The notes: a model not told the origin generated them from the sequence alone. A DNA stretch of 13,305 bases from Nitzschia sp. DOCU1 (GCA_951394045.1 CATOAN010000046.1:1-13305); one strand, 5' to 3'; positions 1 through 8,320 are shown, counted from the stretch's first letter. Made by a program: numbers and translations.

Positions 1-565
1 GATTCCGGCTTTGTTTGCGCAAATCGCCCGCACATTCTCGTTGGGTCGATTGTTGACTGCGAGACAGTGCCTTGACTTTCATAATGACTATTGTTGTTGT
101 TGTTGTTGTATGATGGAATCGTGTATATTATGAACTGTTGGTACGGTTGTTGTTGCTGTTGGAGAGGGTTTGTTGTGCTGCTTTGCTCAACCTACCAAAG
201 AACAAACACTCTAGTAGTGGCATCAAATGCGCTATCTCCATGGTCAACTTTTCTTTCGCGAGGATGGATGGATTTTTTGGTGGTTGTGCGTGGCCACATG
301 CGCGCTGAAAGGTACGCAGGACAGACCGTGTCGGACAAACTCGACCAAGTTTCAGTTGACCCTTTCGAATGAATCAAACCGTCGGAGCGTCGTTCGTCTG
401 CCACCATCGTGGCGCGCCACGACCAAACATCGAACAATGACGATGGGCGATGGCGGAGGAAAGAGAGGAGCAGGAAGGTTATCACAAACTAAGGAGTAGC
501 CAAGGTTCGTCTCCCCATCTACAACAACAAGAACAAGTGCTGGAACTAACTACAGTACTCAAACA
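1..565. other. Non-coding region upstream of the Rab escort protein gene
   Basis: I see no supportable gene here. Several open frames of 90-100 codons occur on both strands, but they overlap each other, are rich in Trp, Cys and Arg, and resemble no family I know. The last 60 bases before the ATG at 566 are A/C-rich (CAA-type triplets), which fits a 5' untranslated leader. No clear TATA box is visible. The left part is T/G-rich and holds a TTG microsatellite. Confidence 0.6.
91..109. repeat. (TTG)6 microsatellite
   Basis: Six perfect TTG triplets in a row, followed about 40 bases later by a second, interrupted run of TTG/CTG triplets near 146-161. It is a simple-sequence repeat in non-coding DNA with no evident function. 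Confidence 0.85.
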
Positions 566-2857
566 ATGACGGAGGAAACCCCGGGAGCAACCACAACGAC
601 TGGTGGTACTACAACGACAGAGGAGTTAAAGGACGACGAAGGCCTGTTGCTCGAGTACGACGTGGTGGTATGTGGCACGGGACTCGTCCAATCGATTGTT
701 GCCTCCGCCCTCGCACGAGCGGGGAAAACAATCTTGCATTGTGATGGCGACGACATGTATGGTGAACTCGATGCGGTTTGGACACTGGATAAATTGATGG
801 AGGAGCAGCGAAAAAATGACAAAAATGGCAAACAGACATCCGTGAACGAACAGGAAGACTCCACAACGACTAGCGAGACGAAGGATTCTGCCGCCACTGT
901 AATGTTGTCCTTGTCGCCCCAGGGAGGCACAACCAGCCTGAAATTTCATTCTTTTCAGTGTCGGACAAAAATGGGAATTGCGGTCGGCTCCCGTGTCGAG
1001 ACTCCTTATGGAACGGGCGTGGTCACGTCGCTTCCCACTACGGCAATGGACAATGATGATGAATCAAAGAAACCCTATTCGGTAGCTGTCACTTTGGATC
1101 AATGGAATTTAGCCAATGGAACGGCTCCCATTTCTTATTTTGGATTGGATTCTACCGTCACGACAGAGGATCCTATAATTTTGGAAGAGTATTTGCAACA
1201 ACGACACAAGATTCAAAATCTGGCATCCCTCCAAGCGCACTCACTCTTGAACAATCCACGACAGACGCGACAATTGGCACTGGATGCTTCTCCAGTCTTT
1301 GTACTCGCGGCCGGTCGAGCCGTCAATGGCATGCTGGCGAGTAATGTGGCCGATTACTTGGAGTTTAAATCGGTCGAAGGCTTGCTGTGGTTAGATACAG
1401 AGGAACAAGTAATCTCACGAGTTCCTTGCAATAAAAATGATGTCTTTTCGACCAAACTCTTGTCGCCCATGGACAAGCGACGTCTCATGAAATTTTTGCA
1501 ACTGGCCATGGACTATGCGACACAATTAAGCGTCGCGGAAGAATTGCTTCAGGAACAACAACGTCAACAAAATGAAGAAGAAGAAAATGTGGTACAGTCC
1601 TTGAATGAACGTCATTTGAATCAAGGACGATCCTTGGCACGACCCCAAAACAAGGCTGTGGCAACTGACGAACTCGTCACACTCCAACAATGCATGCAAC
1701 AAAACATGACATTGGACAGTTATTTGCAATCCCAACACAAATTGACTTCTTTGAAACTACGGAATATTATTCGTTATGCACTTGCCATGGAAACGTCGGC
1801 TACACCTATTTCGCTTTCGCAAGGCATGTCGCAATTACGACACCACTTGCAAGCTTTGGGCCGTTATGGCACGACGGCGTTTTTAATGCCCATGTATGGC
1901 AGTGGAGAATTGTCACAAGCCTTTTGTCGGTCAGCTGCCGTTTTTGGAGCGACGTATCTTTTGCGGCGAGCGCCAGTGGGAGTAGTGACCTCCATAGAAG
2001 AGGAAAGTGGCAGGAGACGTGTGCAAGGGGTGGTCATTGCTCCTGATGCCATGGAAGCAAATATTCATAATCCTGAAGAATCATCAGCAGCATCACCATT
2101 GTCGTCAACATCGAATAAGACGATCAAATGTTCGCACGTGGTGGTGCCTCAAACTGCAATATCCCAAACGCGTTCTTCTTCTCTTCGCATTTTGCGTCGC
2201 ATTTCCTTGCTACAAGGCAAATTGTTGGTGGATGGAGAACAACGGCACGTCTTACTTTTACCACCCAGTACCAAGCATCCATATGCCATTCATGGCATTA
2301 CCATGGACGAATCCGTCCAAGTGGCTCCCAATGGATGTACCATTTTGCACTTGACAACGACCATTTCAAATGACGACGACGAAACACTCGGTATTTTGGA
2401 TCAAGCTGCGGCAAGAATTCTCAAAGCGGCGGCAGCCAATGACAATGAAAGCAACGGGTCCTCTTTGGTGGAAATCTACAGTGCCACTTATAGCTACGCT
2501 TTGCCTGACGACGACCAGCAAGAGGAAACAAATGCTGATGTTGTTGGTATGCACTTTTGTAGGCCGAGCGGACAAGTTTTGACCGCCGACGTGGCCTTTG
2601 AACAAGCCGAACGTATCTTTCAACAGATTTGTCCCGGCCAAGAATTCTTGGGACTCTCGGACGAATTGGATGCCGCCATCAAGGAACGAGCCGCGGAACG
2701 GGGTTATGACGATGAAGAGCGACTCATGCTGGAGAGTGCCCTCGGCATGATTGGGGAAAACAATAAGACAGTGGAGTCGTCTCCCAACGATGAAGCGGCA
2801 GTCGAGGAAATCAATGAGCCCCCCAAAGCATCCAGCGACATTGCAGCTACTAGCTAA
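566..2857 (+). CDS. REP: Rab escort protein (GDI/CHM family)
   Basis: Single-exon gene of 763 residues. Rab escort proteins bind newly made Rab GTPases in the cytosol and present them to Rab geranylgeranyl transferase (GGTase II), then deliver the lipidated Rab to membranes. Residues 31-67 form the GDI/REP N-terminal dinucleotide-fold strand, with the CGTGL turn at 36-40 and an acidic HCDGDDMYGE stretch. Residues 240-275 match the Rab-binding platform (DASPVFVLAAGR, then SNVADYLEFKSVEG). VPCNKNDVFSTKLLSPMDKR at 286-305 is the REP-type rather than the GDI-type version of this segment. Residues 430-467 (LGRYGTTAFLMPMYGSGELS, then AVFGATYLLRR) are the conserved second GDI signature, and CRPSGQ near the C-terminus fits the REP end. 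The protein is longer than a GDI (about 450 residues) and close to or above usual REP length, because of a Thr-rich N-terminus, a Gln/Glu linker at 325-370 and a small inserted domain at 136-192. The start ATG has an AACAATGAC context and an A/C-rich leader. Its stop lies 18 bp from the stop of the convergent gene. Confidence 0.93.
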   Translation: MTEETPGATTTTGGTTTTEELKDDEGLLLEYDVVVCGTGLVQSIVASALARAGKTILHCDGDDMYGELDAVWTLDKLMEEQRKNDKNGKQTSVNEQEDSTTTSETKDSAATVMLSLSPQGGTTSLKFHSFQCRTKMGIAVGSRVETPYGTGVVTSLPTTAMDNDDESKKPYSVAVTLDQWNLANGTAPISYFGLDSTVTTEDPIILEEYLQQRHKIQNLASLQAHSLLNNPRQTRQLALDASPVFVLAAGRAVNGMLASNVADYLEFKSVEGLLWLDTEEQVISRVPCNKNDVFSTKLLSPMDKRRLMKFLQLAMDYATQLSVAEELLQEQQRQQNEEEENVVQSLNERHLNQGRSLARPQNKAVATDELVTLQQCMQQNMTLDSYLQSQHKLTSLKLRNIIRYALAMETSATPISLSQGMSQLRHHLQALGRYGTTAFLMPMYGSGELSQAFCRSAAVFGATYLLRRAPVGVVTSIEEESGRRRVQGVVIAPDAMEANIHNPEESSAASPLSSTSNKTIKCSHVVVPQTAISQTRSSSLRILRRISLLQGKLLVDGEQRHVLLLPPSTKHPYAIHGITMDESVQVAPNGCTILHLTTTISNDDDETLGILDQAAARILKAAAANDNESNGSSLVEIYSATYSYALPDDDQQEETNADVVGMHFCRPSGQVLTADVAFEQAERIFQQICPGQEFLGLSDELDAAIKERAAERGYDDEERLMLESALGMIGENNKTVESSPNDEAAVEEINEPPKASSDIAATS

Positions 2858-2875
2858 AACGCCATTAAATCATTG

Positions 2876-4678
2876 CTATTTGACGGGTATCGGGCATGTG
2901 GTCTCAGTAAATATCGTCGAGCATGTTGTGTTGGTGGGATCCAAATTGTGGACCGTCGCCAGTTCGCACTCGTCTTCCTGTAATGGCTGCGACAGGTAGA
3001 GTCGATCCGTCTGGAATTCCGTTTCGTCATAAGAAACAACCATGGCTACACTCTGAAATTCAAAGTTTTTCACGCAAATGTCTTTCATCAAGCACGAACT
3101 GCCCGGTGCACAGTGCAACAACTCTCCACACCCACCAAAAAATTGAATGGTTTCGTTGCCGGTTGGAGCGTTGCAGACTGTTGTAACCAAAGCTGACATT
3201 CGAATGTCTCGAAAGATGCAACGCTCCAATGTTACGTTTTGGGCCACGGCATAGATGAGAGGGGTGTCATAGACGATTTTCTGAAAGATGCAGTCCGAGA
3301 AGGTGACGTCGATGGATCGATCCTTGAGAGGCAGCCCCGTCAGTATCTGAAAGTAATTGCGGTACACCCCAATCAAGCCATTTTGGCCCGCGATATCAGT
3401 CCACAAGCAGTTCTCAAACCGTATGTTCTTGCCAGGATGGCTTAATGAGACGGATATACCACCTATGGGACCGCAATTTTGATGATCATATGAGTACCTT
3501 CTTCCGATCCAAACTCAGGACCAGCCTTGATTTAAATGCGCTCCACGGCACTTACCTACGGGGCCCGATTCGACGGGAATACCGGTAAAAGTGATACCTT
3601 TGAACAGCAGGTTGTCAACTGTAGCGTTCACATCTAGACCAGAGCCATCCGGCAGGGGAATCGTTTGCATTGTGAGCACATGCATGAAGCCATTTTTAAT
3701 CGTGCAATTGTTTTCTTGTCTTCCATCCTGTCCACATTGAATTGTCACATTTTCTCGAACCGCTACAAGGGGATAATCGCCGTCGACAAATCGGAAGTCA
3801 TTCACGGCCGGGTTGTTAAAGTTTCCGACGTAGATTATCGTACCGGGGCAAATGATATAAGATACTGAGGAGCCTCCATCTGCTAATTGCGCTTCCAGCA
3901 TGGCAAAGGTGCTAGTATAGCAAGGATAGGAAAAGGTGGGTGCTTGAGAGGACGCCGATACCAGATTATCACTTCGTAGCGTGAAGGGTATCGCAAGGGC
4001 ACAGACGACAACCACCAACACTAGGGCCAAGACTACCCAGAACAACGGAGTGCGATTTCGTCCACCTGCGCTAGATTGGTTTCGGGCTTGTTCCGTTTCA
4101 AATGCAGCAAACCCTCGTGATGACGGTTCTTCATCGATCGCAACATGAAGTGCTTCCACTGGTGGAACTACCAATTCAGCCACTACCATGGAAGAGTGAC
4201 CTTCGTCTTCCGCTGCTGAGGGTGGTGAAAATACAGCCCTTGAGGGAGGTTCTAGACTGGCAACATTGACGGCTGCGTCGTCAGTGCCTATTCTGTTGGT
4301 TTCATCCGTAACCATTGTCGGCGCTGAATCTCTCCTGATTCCTCTATCGATCCCAGCAACAGCTACGGCTCCCGGACGAATCGCAGCTCCCTCAACGCTT
4401 CGACTCGCCTGCTTGGCCGTCGACAGGGACGGCTGCAAGCCTGACGTGTGCCCCAAAGCGACGTTTTGTGTTTGCGTTGCCAATGCTGCACTGCCTCCCT
4501 CATTGGTGGGCGCACCCACGGTATCCGGAGAAGAGACAACGGCGGACGCATCCATTGACGCCATTCTCGGACCTTGATCATCTCCCTGGTCAGCAACGGC
4601 TTGTTCTATGGCCGTGCTGGAAACACTGGGTGCACCTCGATCGTTGGATTCTTTCTCCAGTTGATGGGACTCTTTCAT
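2876..4678 (-). CDS. Type II membrane protein with beta-helix-like ectodomain (two exons; paralog 1)
   Basis: I read this as complement(join(2876..3462,3556..4678)), 569 residues. The 93-bp intron (GTAAGT...CATAG) restores the frame and exactly recovers the paralog's GP-x-GG-x-S segment. Residues 1-205 are a low-complexity tail rich in Ser, Ala, Asp and Glu, probably cytosolic, containing PGAVAVAG at 102-109 and a conserved juxtamembrane block (AELVVPPVEALHVAIDEE at 167-184, then FAAFETEQA). Residues 211-233 (PLFWVVLALVLVVVVCALAI) are one transmembrane helix. The rest is extracytosolic or lumenal. It starts with PCYTSTFAMLEAQL, carries regularly spaced Cys and potential N-glycosylation sites (NVT, NCT, NAT), and has successive short strands such as NIRFENC, DVTFSDCIF and VTLERCIFRDI. 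These are typical of right-handed parallel beta-helix (pectate-lyase-like) folds. I see no catalytic set, so it may be a binding or structural domain. The function is unknown. The Met at 4678 aligns with MKK of the paralog downstream at 7144. Confidence 0.85.
3463..3555 (-). other. Spliceosomal intron (93 bp) in paralog 1
   Basis: On the minus strand the donor is GTAG|GTAAGT (intron starts at 3555) and the acceptor is CCCATAG|GTGG (intron ends at 3463). Removing it joins GGG CCC GTA G to GT GGT ATA, giving GPVGGISVSLSHPG, which aligns without a gap to GPFGGQSIVLSYPG in the neighbouring paralog. Without splicing the frame stops after 11 further codons. The phase is 1. The paralog has no intron here. 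Confidence 0.92.
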
Positions 4679-5311
4679 GGTTGCGTGGGGCGCTGCTCTC
4701 TTCTACTACTAGCAGACAACAGAGGTTGAAGCCTTCCCGCTGCACCAGCACAACTACCGAGCGCTGATAGAGCAATAGAGAAGTTGTCGTCTCATCAACA
4801 ATGATGGCGGATTTTGTGGTTGCTTTCTTTGTGTTCAAGAAGTAAAAAGAAAACAAAAGGCACGTTGGATTTCTTAGCATCAATGGTAGCGCCAATCATG
4901 ACCCTACATAAGGTAGTACCTAAGTAACAAGAAAGATATGCCTTCATTACTTAACAGCAAAACTCGGATGGGCGGGCTCGATCTCTAAATATGCTATCAT
5001 ACCAAATAAGGTCATAGTCGCACTAGTCAACTTCCGTACTCTGGCGGCTGGATGCCTTCCAGGTATGCGAGAGATATATGATACGCGCAAAATCCGCAAG
5101 CGTCTCTATCAGAGAGCTGGTAGTAGTGGGACCCCGGACTGAAGTCCCGTCTACTAGCTCATGTCAGTCGCCGACCACGAGTACGTCGAAATTAGGCTGG
5201 GAAAAATGCAGACGAAAGAATGCAGCAACATTTCAGAGCGGCTTGACAAGCCAGATGTAATTCGTTGGAGCAACATCGGACCTGCAAATGCTCTGTCTGC
5301 AAGCCCTTCGC
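4679..5311. other. Intergenic region between the tandem paralogs
   Basis: This 633-bp stretch serves as upstream region of paralog 1 and downstream region of paralog 2, both on the minus strand. I see no credible gene in it. It holds an interrupted inverted repeat at 5114-5160 and an 11-base palindrome (AGGTAGTACCT) near 4909-4919. No convincing TATA box was found in front of the ATG at 4678. Confidence 0.6.
5114..5160. repeat. Interrupted inverted repeat / potential hairpin
   Basis: Arms GAGC, TAGTAG and GGGAC (5114-5132) face GTCCC, CTACTA and GCTC (5144-5160) around an 11-base loop. This gives about 15 possible pairs with small bulges. It lies about 150 bp beyond the stop of paralog 2, so it could fold in that transcript's 3' end, or it may be a relic of an insertion. 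Confidence 0.5.
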
Positions 5312-7144
5312 TCACCGATCGTTCCGTCGGAATGGGCAGGATCCTTGATCAAATATCGTTGAACAGGAACTCGCCGTCGTTTCGTTCGTGCTGCTCACCG
5401 ATAACAACGCCAGTTCGCACTCCTCCGGCTCGTCCAGATAGATTTCATTGTAGTCGATCGCATCCAAATCATAAGTCCCTACGAGGCCGGGACCATAGCC
5501 ATCGAAGCGTTCAACACATACATCTTTCATGGTACACACAGTTTCCGGGCCACAGAACAACAGGACAGCACATCCAGCGTAGAACTCTTGCCTAACACCA
5601 TTGTGTTCGATCGCGCACCGGTCACTGACCAAAACGGAGAGTTCAAAGTTGCGGAAGACGCACCGCTCCAGGTTGACAGTTTGGGCAATGGTATTAATCA
5701 CGGGTTTGTCGTAGACGATGTTTTGAAAGATGCAGTCCGAAAAGGTAACGTCGATCGACTGGGGTTCCAAGGAAAGGCCGGTCAACACCTGAAAGTAGTT
5801 GCGCCCGACACCCACAACGCCCCACTGGGCTACCATATCGGTCCACATACAATCTTCAAACCGAATGTTTCGACCAGGGTAGCTCAGAACTATCGACTGT
5901 CCTCCAAAGGGCCCCACATTATCTGACGTACCCGTAAATGTTATTCCACGGACTGTTAAGTTATCAGTCTTCTCAACGAAAGCAATAACCCCGTTCGGTG
6001 TCGGAATGCGTGTGTTCGTGTGAACCTGTATGAAACCCCCATCCAAAACGCAGTTGTTCTCACGTCGTCCATCCCTACCACATTGAATTTTGACGTTCTC
6101 GCGAACAATCAATATGGGATAATCACCATCGACCATTGTGTAATCCTCAATGGCAGGATTTTTGAAAGTACCGATTTTTATTCTCGTGTTGGGGCAGATT
6201 ACGTAGACCTCGGGCTTGGGCTCATTCGCCAGTTGTGCCATGAGAATATCCAGAGTACTCGTATAGCAAGGATCCGAAAGATCGTCCTTTGATTCACTTT
6301 CAGTGATCATTGAAACTGGAATTGCAACGGCGCAAGCCACAATAGCCACTAACGCGACCAGCAGTACCCAGAAGAGAAGCCCATACTTCTGTTTACTGCC
6401 ATTGTCTTCTCCCTGACTTGGAGCTTGCTCCGTCTCAAATGGTGCAAATTGGGGTCCGCCAGACACCATATTATTCTCCTCGTCGATGCAAACTTGGACT
6501 GCTTCCACCGGTGGCACTACAAGTTGTGCTCTGACCATTGGAATGGACTCCACATTATCCTCTTGGCTAGAATCCGCTTGCTTGGAGGCTGAGCTTGGCT
6601 GTTTCATTTTCGACGAATCAGCCGCCCCTCCCTGGTTTGCCATCTCGTTTGTTGCCGAAACCCCAGATGGGTACATTGCGACCTTTGCAGAACCAGAAAC
6701 CGTCGCGATCTCATTGTCACACCTATCCCCGTCACCTCGATCGTCGTTAACCGAAGCTTCGGTTCCGGCCACTGCTATGGCTCCAGGTTGCATTGCATGT
6801 CCTACTGATATTCGATTTTTAGTCTCTGATTGTGGTCTTGCAGCAGCATCGCCAGCGGGCCTCGTCTGCTCTGAAGAAATTCCGTTTTCGGCGTTGCCTT
6901 CATTTCGTTCACGTATCACTGCTGCATTATTTACCACAGCGACGGATCCAGGCAGCGCTGCTCTTTCCGCAGCTCGTGGTTTGGCATCATCATCCGATCG
7001 AGGTACCAGTTCGCTCGGGCTTGCTTCATTGACGTTTTGACTCAACGGCATTGCTGATGTGTCGCAGGCTTCTCGCGGAATTTCATTCAATTCTTGGTCG
7101 CTTGTTGCCGGCGTTGATTCTTCATCTGACTTTGATTTCTTCAT
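5312..7144 (-). CDS. Type II membrane protein with beta-helix-like ectodomain (single exon; paralog 2)
   Basis: Intronless gene of 610 residues, tandem paralog of the gene at 2876-4678. The open frame runs further upstream to 7201, but only from a TTG; the first ATG is at 7144 (CCAAATGAAG) and its MKKSKSDEES aligns with MKESHQLEKES of the paralog, so I start there. Residues 1-250 are a disordered, charged, probably cytosolic tail with PGAIAVAG at 120-127, a related PGSVAVV at 65-71, and the shared juxtamembrane block AQLVVPPVEAVQVCIDEE (206-223) plus FAPFETEQA. Residues 255-280 are the transmembrane helix (GLLFWVLLVALVAIVACAVA). Residues 290-610 form a Cys-rich ectodomain beginning PCYTSTLDILMAQL. 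It has repeating short strands (NIRFEDC, DVTFSDCIFQNI, VNLERCVFRNF, VCTMKDVCVERF) spaced as in a right-handed beta-helix, and N-glycosylation sites (NLT, NET). No enzyme active site is recognisable. A receptor, adhesin or wall-contact role is inference from topology only. Confidence 0.88.
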   Translation of the reverse strand: MKKSKSDEESTPATSDQELNEIPREACDTSAMPLSQNVNEASPSELVPRSDDDAKPRAAERAALPGSVAVVNNAAVIRERNEGNAENGISSEQTRPAGDAAARPQSETKNRISVGHAMQPGAIAVAGTEASVNDDRGDGDRCDNEIATVSGSAKVAMYPSGVSATNEMANQGGAADSSKMKQPSSASKQADSSQEDNVESIPMVRAQLVVPPVEAVQVCIDEENNMVSGGPQFAPFETEQAPSQGEDNGSKQKYGLLFWVLLVALVAIVACAVAIPVSMITESESKDDLSDPCYTSTLDILMAQLANEPKPEVYVICPNTRIKIGTFKNPAIEDYTMVDGDYPILIVRENVKIQCGRDGRRENNCVLDGGFIQVHTNTRIPTPNGVIAFVEKTDNLTVRGITFTGTSDNVGPFGGQSIVLSYPGRNIRFEDCMWTDMVAQWGVVGVGRNYFQVLTGLSLEPQSIDVTFSDCIFQNIVYDKPVINTIAQTVNLERCVFRNFELSVLVSDRCAIEHNGVRQEFYAGCAVLLFCGPETVCTMKDVCVERFDGYGPGLVGTYDLDAIDYNEIYLDEPEECELALLSVSSTNETTASSCSTIFDQGSCPFRRNDR

Positions 7145-7267
7145 TTGGAGTGCGAATAACACTAAAGGAACGCCTCCAGACTCAAAATTAGGCACACCCA
7201 ACTCCTACTGATGCCATGCAAAACAAAAGTAAAGTAGTAGTAAAGATGTGAGAAGACCACTACCGTA

Positions 7268-7462
7268 ATTTACGGAAAGATGTAAGCGTTATACGTAGCC
7301 AATAACTTGGCTTTAAAATAAGTTATTTGATAAACTCTTCATCCCATAAGTTACTTTGATAGTATGGTGTTGCGGGCGCGAAGTTCTAATTTATTTAGCA
7401 TTCTCTATCATGTCGTTATTTATGAAGATTCGGTAAGATTTCCTGCATATCTTTCCGTAAAT
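7268..7462. repeat. 14-bp perfect inverted repeat pair
   Basis: ATTTACGGAAAGAT at 7268-7281 and its exact reverse complement at 7449-7462 bound a 195-bp segment. They may be ends of a very short or decayed non-autonomous element, or chance; similarity does not extend outwards. Confidence 0.4.
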
Positions 7463-7734
7463 ACGAGGAGAAGGAAGGAATCGAAAAGATGGAGTCGAAA
7501 AAGTCGAAGAATCGCAATGGAGACGACTGAACCGACTCCAGATCCTGCCACAACGGAAGCATTCGGGAATACGTACGAAGGTCAGACTAGGGCTATATAA
7601 TTGCAATCACCCCTGAAGGCCAATTCGGCGGAATTCCAACGGGTGTTCTCATGACTCATAGTAAGTGGATTTTCCTTAAGTAGAAATTCCTTAAGGAAAG
7701 TAGATTTTCCTGATTAAGTAAATTTTCCTTAATC

Positions 7735-7812
7735 GGTCGGTCGTCGGACGGACCATTTAAGGAAATTTTCCTGAATGTCTTCCGAAGGGTCGGTCGTCGG
7801 ACGGACCATTTA
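7735..7812. repeat. 25-bp direct repeat, two copies, period 53
   Basis: GGTCGGTCGTCGGACGGACC followed by ATTTA occurs identically at 7735-7759 and 7788-7812 inside the foldback element. Each copy is itself a near palindrome: GGTC pairs with GGACC and GTC with GAC, so each can form a small hairpin. Confidence 0.8.
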
Positions 7813-7820
7813 CAGAACAC

Positions 7821-7886
7821 CTGAGAGAAAAATAATTAATAGGTTAGAACGACCGCGCCGTTATAGCTGCGAGAAAAATAATTAAT
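7821..7886. repeat. 20-bp direct repeat, two copies, period 46
   Basis: CTGAGAGAAAAATAATTAAT at 7821-7840 recurs at 7867-7886 with one change (CTGC instead of CTGA). Both copies are followed at some distance by a CCGCGC tract, so the repeated unit may be longer and decayed. It lies at the centre of the foldback element. Confidence 0.75.
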
Positions 7887-8320
7887 CTGCCCGCGCTGTG
7901 ATGAATCATTATGACTTTTGATATTCAGGAAAATCTACTGAATGACTTTTAGAAGTCAGTAGAATCTACTTACTTTAAGGAAAATACCCTTAAGGAAAAT
8001 TTCCTTAAGGAATTTCTACTTAAGGAAAATCTACTGAATATGAGTCACGCGAGCAATCATTAGAATTCCACCGAATCGGACTCCCTTTTTTCCACAATCG
8101 TTTGCATAAAAGCGAAAACCGTCGACCCCCGCCAAAAACACAATCGAGCTAAACGTTCCCATCTTCTTCATTTGAGTGTTTGTTGCTACTGGATATCAGA
8201 CTGAGTGTGAATTGACAGTTGTAGCTTCCCACGGACTCTCTGTTGTTTGCGCAAGTCATTGTTAAGATCGCTCAACAATCCAAGGACGAACAGTTGTCCT
8301 TGTTCCTTCTGACGTTCTCA

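Larger units (their letters stand above)
7620..8079. mobile_element. MITE-like foldback element, 460 bp
   Basis: The left arm 7620-7699 and the reverse complement of the right arm 8000-8079 align without gaps over 80 bases, with 68 identical. The inner 31 bases, centred on TTTTCCTTAAGTAGAAATTC, are perfect, and the outer ends read CC(A/G)ATTCGG(C/T)GGAATTC. There is no open frame of note inside. Nested repeats fill the interior: a second inverted pair AGTAGATTTTCCTGA (7699-7713 and 7925-7939), many TTCCTTAAGGAA palindromes, and two direct repeat pairs. These traits fit a non-autonomous DNA transposon (MITE/foldback). No target-site duplication is visible next to the ends I chose, so the exact borders and superfamily are open. 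The element lies 300 bp upstream of the sulfotransferase-like start and could influence its promoter. Confidence 0.72.

Noticed and set aside
192..499. Open frames of 90-97 codons on both strands left of the Rab escort protein gene
   Set aside because: They overlap one another, have unlikely composition and match no family I know; open frames of this size are expected by chance.
2876..3406. Second exon of paralog 1 as a separate small gene
   Set aside because: The frame begins mid-domain at a TTG; joining it across the GTAAGT...CATAG intron reproduces the paralog without a gap.
6486..7040. 184-codon plus-strand open frame opposite the tail of paralog 2
   Set aside because: Low-complexity Ser/Ala sequence produced by reading the disordered tail backwards; the minus-strand gene is supported by its paralog.
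7145..7201. Upstream extension of paralog 2 by 19 codons
   Set aside because: It begins with TTG, not ATG, and the extra residues have no counterpart in paralog 1; the ATG at 7144 aligns with the paralog's start.
7735..7886. CRISPR-like array
   Set aside because: Only two copies of each repeat, of different kinds, nested in a foldback element of a eukaryotic genome.
7610..8090. Target-site duplication of the foldback element
   Set aside because: The bases just outside the two arms (CTGAAGG on the left, ACTCCCT on the right) do not match, so no duplication is claimed.
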